DNA of 64,000 bases from Phycisphaerales bacterium. GTDB lineage: Bacteria; Planctomycetota; Phycisphaerae; Phycisphaerales; UBA1924. This document shows positions 61,120 through 64,000 of the stretch, piece by piece. The notes below the pieces were generated by a model. The model made no database searches, was not told where the DNA came from, and worked only from the letters and a program-made list of their open reading frames with translations. Location of the stretch: contig JAJDDK010000008.1 of NCBI GenBank assembly GCA_029260345.1, positions 124,001-188,000 on the forward strand, written 5' to 3'. The position numbers and the translations under genes are program-made. The first letter of the stretch is position 1, and each line of letters begins with the position of its first letter.

Positions 61120-61191
61120 GCGGGTGTAGTTCAGTGGTAGAACGTCAGCTTCCCAAGCTGAATGTCGCCGGTTCGAGTCCGGTCACCCGCT
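61120..61191 (+). tRNA. tRNA-Gly (anticodon CCC), element attachment site
   Basis: The sequence has acceptor GCGGGTG/CACCCGC, D-arm AGTTCAGTGGTAGAAC, anticodon stem TCAGC/GCTGA around TTCCCAA, T-arm CCGGTTCGAGTCCGG, and discriminator T. The integrase gene of the adjacent element starts to its right and ends inside it on the opposite strand, so the tRNA 3' half is the likely attachment site. Confidence 0.95.
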
Positions 61192-62537
61192 TTCTGGAAA
61201 CCTCTCGCACCGCGTCGCAAAACATCGCGTTTTGCAGCACGAGAGCGGGGTTTCGAGCCTCCACTTCTCTGCTCGCCGTTTGGCACTGAGTCGCATGCAT
61301 TGGCGTCCGAAGGTGCCCTTACGTGCAGCGACTGCTGGGGCCAGTGCTGGGGTTCTGCTGGGGTTGAATCGGACGGTTGATCGCCAATGTCAGACCCGTC
61401 GGTCTCGCTCAGCGTCTGATCGGTGCGAACAGAGGGCAGCTTCGCTGCGGCCTTGGCCTGGTCGGAGAGTCGCAGGTCGGTGTAGTGGCGGAGGGTGGTG
61501 CTGATGTCCGCGTGCCGCATCTGGCGCTGCGCCTGTTGCGGTGTGACACCCGACTGGGCCAGGAGCGTCCCCGTTGTCGTCCGCAGAGCGTGGCGGTCAA
61601 CGCGTCGGCCGAGCTCGTCATACTCGGCGATGCCCGCTCGTTTCAGGTCGGCGGAGAACGTGCGCGTTGTGGGCGAGGTCTCGAAGACGCGGTCGGCCCG
61701 GGTTGCCCCGATTGGCCGCATCTCGCGAAGTGCCTCAGTGACCTCGGGACTGAGCGCGATCCAGTCATCTCGCTTTGCCTTGCCCTTACTCGCTCGTACA
61801 AGGATCGCCTCATTGACGACGTCAACGTCATCCCAGGTCAAGCTGGCCATTTCGTTCATCCGGAGACCAGTCAGCGCGGCGACCAGGTAGAACGTCGCCC
61901 GCGGTCCTGACGATGCAATGAGTCGCTTGAGCTCCTCCTCGGTCAAGGCACGGCGCTTCACTCGCTTGTCGCGCGATTCATCGACCTTCGGGATGTGCTG
62001 GCAAGGGTTTGAGCCCAACCGCTCGGTGCGAACATTCCAGTTCAGGAACGCGATGACCGCTGCACGGACGGCGTTGATGGTTCGCGGCCCGATCGTACGG
62101 ACTTCTTTGTCCATCTCGTCGGAAGCGCTGTCGCGCAATTGCTTGACCGGCACCGTCCGCAGCGCCCGCAGGTGACGCTGGACGCGCACAGCATCCAAGT
62201 CGCTCAACCGCTTCGCCTCGACATCCTCGAACATACGCTTGAGCTGGCACTCGACGGTCCTGACGTGCCGCGGGTTGCATCCGCGGTGACGAAGATCGTC
62301 CAAGTATTCCTCAAGGAGCACGGCGAGGGGGCACGACGAATGCTCGGCAATCCGGTCGGCGGCCGGGTCGATGATCCCCTCCCGACGGAGCATCACTTCG
62401 CTTTCGAGCTTGTTCGCCAGCCGCTCAGCCGCCCGCTTGTCCGTTGTCCGGCTCGACTTCTCGCGGCGAGCGCCCTCGTGATCAAACCATTGCACGATCC
62501 AATTGCCCTTGCCGTTCCGCTTGAACACAGTCGCCAT
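61131..62537 (-). CDS. Tyrosine-type site-specific integrase
   Basis: The 468-residue protein has an N-terminal arm-type domain (VFKRNGKGNWIVQWFDHEG), a core-binding domain and a catalytic domain with Arg226 (LTGLRMNEMASL), a Lys near 251 (RASKGKAKRD), His316/Arg319 (RHALRTT), His342 (MRHADI) and the nucleophile Tyr352 (LRHYTDL). GGGA precedes the ATG. After residue 360 the protein continues about 105 residues in a low-complexity tail that ends GDRTRTGDIQLGKLTFYH. The last 20 codons are the complement of tRNA-Gly, with the stop at 61131-61133 inside the tRNA. The tail is therefore probably not functional protein. Confidence 0.93.
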   Translation of the reverse strand: MATVFKRNGKGNWIVQWFDHEGARREKSSRTTDKRAAERLANKLESEVMLRREGIIDPAADRIAEHSSCPLAVLLEEYLDDLRHRGCNPRHVRTVECQLKRMFEDVEAKRLSDLDAVRVQRHLRALRTVPVKQLRDSASDEMDKEVRTIGPRTINAVRAAVIAFLNWNVRTERLGSNPCQHIPKVDESRDKRVKRRALTEEELKRLIASSGPRATFYLVAALTGLRMNEMASLTWDDVDVVNEAILVRASKGKAKRDDWIALSPEVTEALREMRPIGATRADRVFETSPTTRTFSADLKRAGIAEYDELGRRVDRHALRTTTGTLLAQSGVTPQQAQRQMRHADISTTLRHYTDLRLSDQAKAAAKLPSVRTDQTLSETDGSDIGDQPSDSTPAEPQHWPQQSLHVRAPSDANACDSVPNGEQRSGGSKPRSRAAKRDVLRRGARGFQKAGDRTRTGDIQLGKLTFYH

Positions 62538-62576
62538 AGCTTGTTCCCTTTCGGCGCGATCCTACACGCCGGGTTG

Positions 62577-62798
62577 TCACCGAGTGTTGTTTCGTGCGTG
62601 GTCTTCGAGCCACCGTCGGAGTTCCTCCACCGGATAGAGCACTCTGGTGCCGATTCGGACGTGTGGAATGGTCTTGGCATTGGTCCAGGTCCACAGGAGC
62701 CGCTCGCTGATGCCGAGCATCGCAGCGGCTTCGCGCCTTCCGACCGCGAGCGGCTCGGGCGTCCCGGATCCGGTCTCCATTTTGTGGTGAGCGGTCAT
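62577..62798 (-). CDS. Excisionase-like/AlpA-type HTH protein
   Basis: The 73-residue protein has an HTH of the MerR/excisionase type (LAVGRREAAAMLGISERLLW) and the following HVRIGTRVLYPVEELRRWLE wing. Its ATG at 62798 overlaps the stop of the upstream HTH gene (ATGA). Such proteins bind attachment-site DNA to direct excision, or regulate the element. It lies 39 nt upstream of the integrase gene. Longer upstream frames in this reading are rejected because they run over the first HTH gene. Confidence 0.82.
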   Translation of the reverse strand: MTAHHKMETGSGTPEPLAVGRREAAAMLGISERLLWTWTNAKTIPHVRIGTRVLYPVEELRRWLEDHARNNTR

Positions 62799-63076
62799 TT
62801 CGGCTCCGATCCATGCGCTGTGAACCGAGGGGCACGCCCAAGCTGACGCGCTCCGTTGAGGCGTTCCCAAGCAGGTCGTGCGGGAGCGCCGGCGGCGAGC
62901 CAAGACTCGATCTCGGTGCGGGACCAGCGGACGGCGCGTCCAAGACGAACTGGCTCCGGGAGCTTGCCGGCCTTGTGCAGCCGCCAAACGTGAGCTCGAC
63001 TCACGCCGAGTAACTGGGCGACTTCTGATGCGGTGAGTGCGAGCGGCCGTGTTCCGGCATCTGGGATGTGGGTCAC
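62795..63076 (-). CDS. Excisionase-like HTH protein
   Basis: The 93-residue protein has an AlpA/excisionase-type HTH (LTASEVAQLLGVSRAHVWRL) and the wing KLPEPVRLGRAVRWSRTEIE. A GTG at 63076 with AAGGAGG 8 nt upstream is preferred over the ATG at 63103, which would place that ribosome-binding site inside the gene. It overlaps the next HTH gene by 4 nt. Two tandem HTH proteins may bind different att or promoter sites. Confidence 0.85.
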   Translation of the reverse strand: MTHIPDAGTRPLALTASEVAQLLGVSRAHVWRLHKAGKLPEPVRLGRAVRWSRTEIESWLAAGAPARPAWERLNGARQLGRAPRFTAHGSEPK

Positions 63077-63094
63077 GAGAATGGCCTCCTTGAG

Positions 63095-63110
63095 TGTACG
63101 CATGTACGCA
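63095..63110. promoter_or_regulatory. 8-bp tandem repeat upstream of the HTH genes
   Basis: TGTACGCA occurs twice in a row (63095-63102 and 63103-63110), 19-34 nt before the GTG at 63076. The unit contains GTAC and is adjacent to the ribosome-binding site, so it may be a binding site for one of the HTH proteins or the upstream regulator. Confidence 0.4.
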
Positions 63111-63140
63111 TGACTGCGAACAGTCGGCAGAAAAAAAGGG

Positions 63141-63905
63141 TCACTGAAAGAGCGCCCGGGAGCTTTGTGGAGCGGACTCGGCTTGGACCTTCCCGGCGAT
63201 CACGCGGAATCGTGGTCGTTCAGAAGCTCTGTGTTGGATGATGCGACGGGCGACGGCACCCGGCAGGAAAGTGGACTTGTCGGTCCGAAATCGGATGTCT
63301 TGGAATCGATTCATCGCGGCTGCGCGCGAGACGCCAAATCGTCGTGTCAGCGCTGGCAGGCACCACGTTCGCCAAAGCCACTCGCTCTCAGGCGTGTCCG
63401 CCATCAGGTGCGAGAAGGCCTCTCCGCGATCAAGTCTCTTTTCATCGCACACTGCAAAGAGCTCTCGCAAGACCAGTTTGATGGGCATCAGTAAGGCCGC
63501 GGCGAAGCGGTCGGCTTGACGCTCAAGTCTGCGATCACCGGCGTCGCGAAGCGAGACCGACTCTTGAAAGCGCCGCCTGGTATCCGCATGCAAAAGCATG
63601 TGCCCGAGTTCGTGAGCAGCAGTGAACCTGAACCGTCCGTCGTGGGAGGTCACGCTCGGATCAACGACGATTCTACGCTCATCAACGTAGGTGGCGCCGA
63701 GCACGCCCGCGCCGAGATGGCTGAGGTCCTCAACGCCGAACTCATAGCCAAGGGGATGTTCAATCCATTCCTCGACCGGAATGGGGAGGGGAACATCGTC
63801 GAGCCCAAGCTCGTTCATGCACCGATCCAACGTACGTAGCGCACATCGTTCGGCACGAGCGGCCGCAGAGACAGGCTGAAGGAATGGGCCGAACTCGAGA
63901 TCCAT
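63141..63905 (-). CDS. ImmA/IrrE-family metallo-endopeptidase
   Basis: The 254-residue protein has the zinc protease motif TAAHELGHMLLH (HELGH at residues 98-102) and the downstream ERQADRFAAALLMP with the third ligand, both typical of ImmA/IrrE/XRE-associated proteases. In ICEBs1 and phages ImmA cleaves the repressor to induce the element, so it probably cuts the product of the gene just upstream. Its ATG at 63905 shares a base with the previous stop (TGATG), and AGGAGG precedes it, so the two genes are translationally coupled. Confidence 0.9.
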   Translation of the reverse strand: MDLEFGPFLQPVSAAARAERCALRTLDRCMNELGLDDVPLPIPVEEWIEHPLGYEFGVEDLSHLGAGVLGATYVDERRIVVDPSVTSHDGRFRFTAAHELGHMLLHADTRRRFQESVSLRDAGDRRLERQADRFAAALLMPIKLVLRELFAVCDEKRLDRGEAFSHLMADTPESEWLWRTWCLPALTRRFGVSRAAAMNRFQDIRFRTDKSTFLPGAVARRIIQHRASERPRFRVIAGKVQAESAPQSSRALFQ

Positions 63906-64000
63906 CAGCGCTTCCTCCTGCCGCCCTTGTTCGACATGGACTTCGCTTGCTCGATGAGCGTGTCCCACTGTTCCGACGTCAGGTCGCGCGCGGTCCGAAG
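63905..64000 (-). CDS. C-terminal end of a gene coupled to ImmA (5' end beyond window)
   Basis: The frame entering from the right edge reads LRTARDLTSEQWDTLIEQAK and then a basic tail SMSNKGGRRKR before TGA. By position it is the probable XRE-family repressor or antitoxin that ImmA cleaves, but no HTH is visible in this fragment. Confidence 0.55.
   Translation of the reverse strand, partial: LRTARDLTSEQWDTLIEQAKSMSNKGGRRKR

Larger units (their letters stand above)
61120..64000. mobile_element. Left end of an integrative element in tRNA-Gly (continues past the window)
   Basis: Immediately right of tRNA-Gly lie, in order, an integrase, two short excisionase-like HTH genes with 4-nt overlap, an ImmA/IrrE-type metalloprotease and the end of another gene, all on the minus strand. 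This is the standard integration and lysogeny/ICE control module. The other attachment site and any cargo lie beyond 64000, so it cannot be called phage, ICE or satellite. Confidence 0.8.

Noticed and set aside
60923-61129. A plus-strand frame leading to tRNA-Gly
   Set aside because: It overlaps the regulator start and the tRNA, has no ribosome-binding site and no recognisable domain.

Overview
The window looks like chromosome of a planctomycete, most likely a Phycisphaerae/Phycisphaerales member. The evidence is a combination of traits: secreted proteins with C-terminal dockerin-like tags, PEP-CTERM-like tails of the type P-x-P-G/A...GLAGLA...RRRR, a 'YDLRGL...CPECG' zinc-ribbon tail, a very short histone-H1-like (Hc1) protein, an ECF sigma factor paired with a Ser/Thr kinase-TPR protein, and DUF1573 plus MauE-like envelope proteins. 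This placement is inferred from gene content; there is no rRNA in the window. Three tRNA genes are present: Asn(GTT), Gln(CTG) and Gly(CCC).

Layout. 0-1.2 kb: end of a zinc-ribbon protein and an SRAP/YedK DNA-protein-crosslink gene. 1.2-9.8 kb: two very large secreted proteins (an FG-GAP propeller protein with a dockerin tag, and a 1422-residue repetitive predicted beta-solenoid with a sorting tail) separated by a decayed IS3-family element. 10.2-13.2 kb: a compact three-gene type III polyketide synthase operon (methyltransferase, FAD oxidoreductase, PKS; 4-nt overlaps) bounded by related hairpin repeats. 13.4-16.4 kb: a dockerin-tagged secreted protein, a small zinc protein preceded by a leader-peptide repeat, tRNA-Asn and a DUF5946 protein. 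16.5-25 kb: CvpA-like, SLC13/RCK transporter, ThrE-like exporter, MTA/SAH nucleosidase, a membrane zinc-ribbon protein and DnaK. 25.4-34 kb: FtsW-MurG, a receiver-like protein with a diguanylate cyclase, Hc1, FabZ-like, ManA, a DegT aminotransferase, a small protein, a STAS protein and tRNA-Gln. 34-45.4 kb: pseudopilin, RidA, Ser/Thr kinase, an epimerase, a PEP-CTERM protein, DUF1573 plus a MauE/thioredoxin fusion, Rho with a disordered insert, CoaE and DUF1801. 45.5-46.4 kb: an AT-rich orphan gene with a palindrome upstream. 46.6-51.6 kb: Hsp20, HtrA-type protease, DUF1254/DUF1214 protein and DinB. 51.7-60.9 kb: LamG-dockerin protein, ECF sigma plus kinase-TPR, sulfatase, and a regulator/kelch/NTF2-like set. 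61.1 kb to the end: the left end of an integrative element inserted at tRNA-Gly (integrase, two excisionase-like HTH proteins, ImmA/IrrE-type metalloprotease, end of another gene), cut by the window edge.

How it works together. Most of the window is housekeeping and envelope biology: peptidoglycan (FtsW, MurG), lipid A/fatty acid-type dehydration (FabZ-like), sugar supply (ManA, DegT), periplasmic quality control (HtrA, Hsp20, DnaK) and export of large surface proteins. The clearest specialised-metabolism unit is the PKS operon. The clearest mobile unit is the tRNA-Gly element, whose integrase gene reads into the tRNA on the opposite strand. Less explained signals include a duplicated ribosome-binding-site/leader-peptide block at about 1.0 and 15.3 kb, three related hairpin repeats, a triple hairpin in the leader of the ThrE-like gene, and a perfect inverted repeat over the start of the 60.3-60.9 kb regulator.
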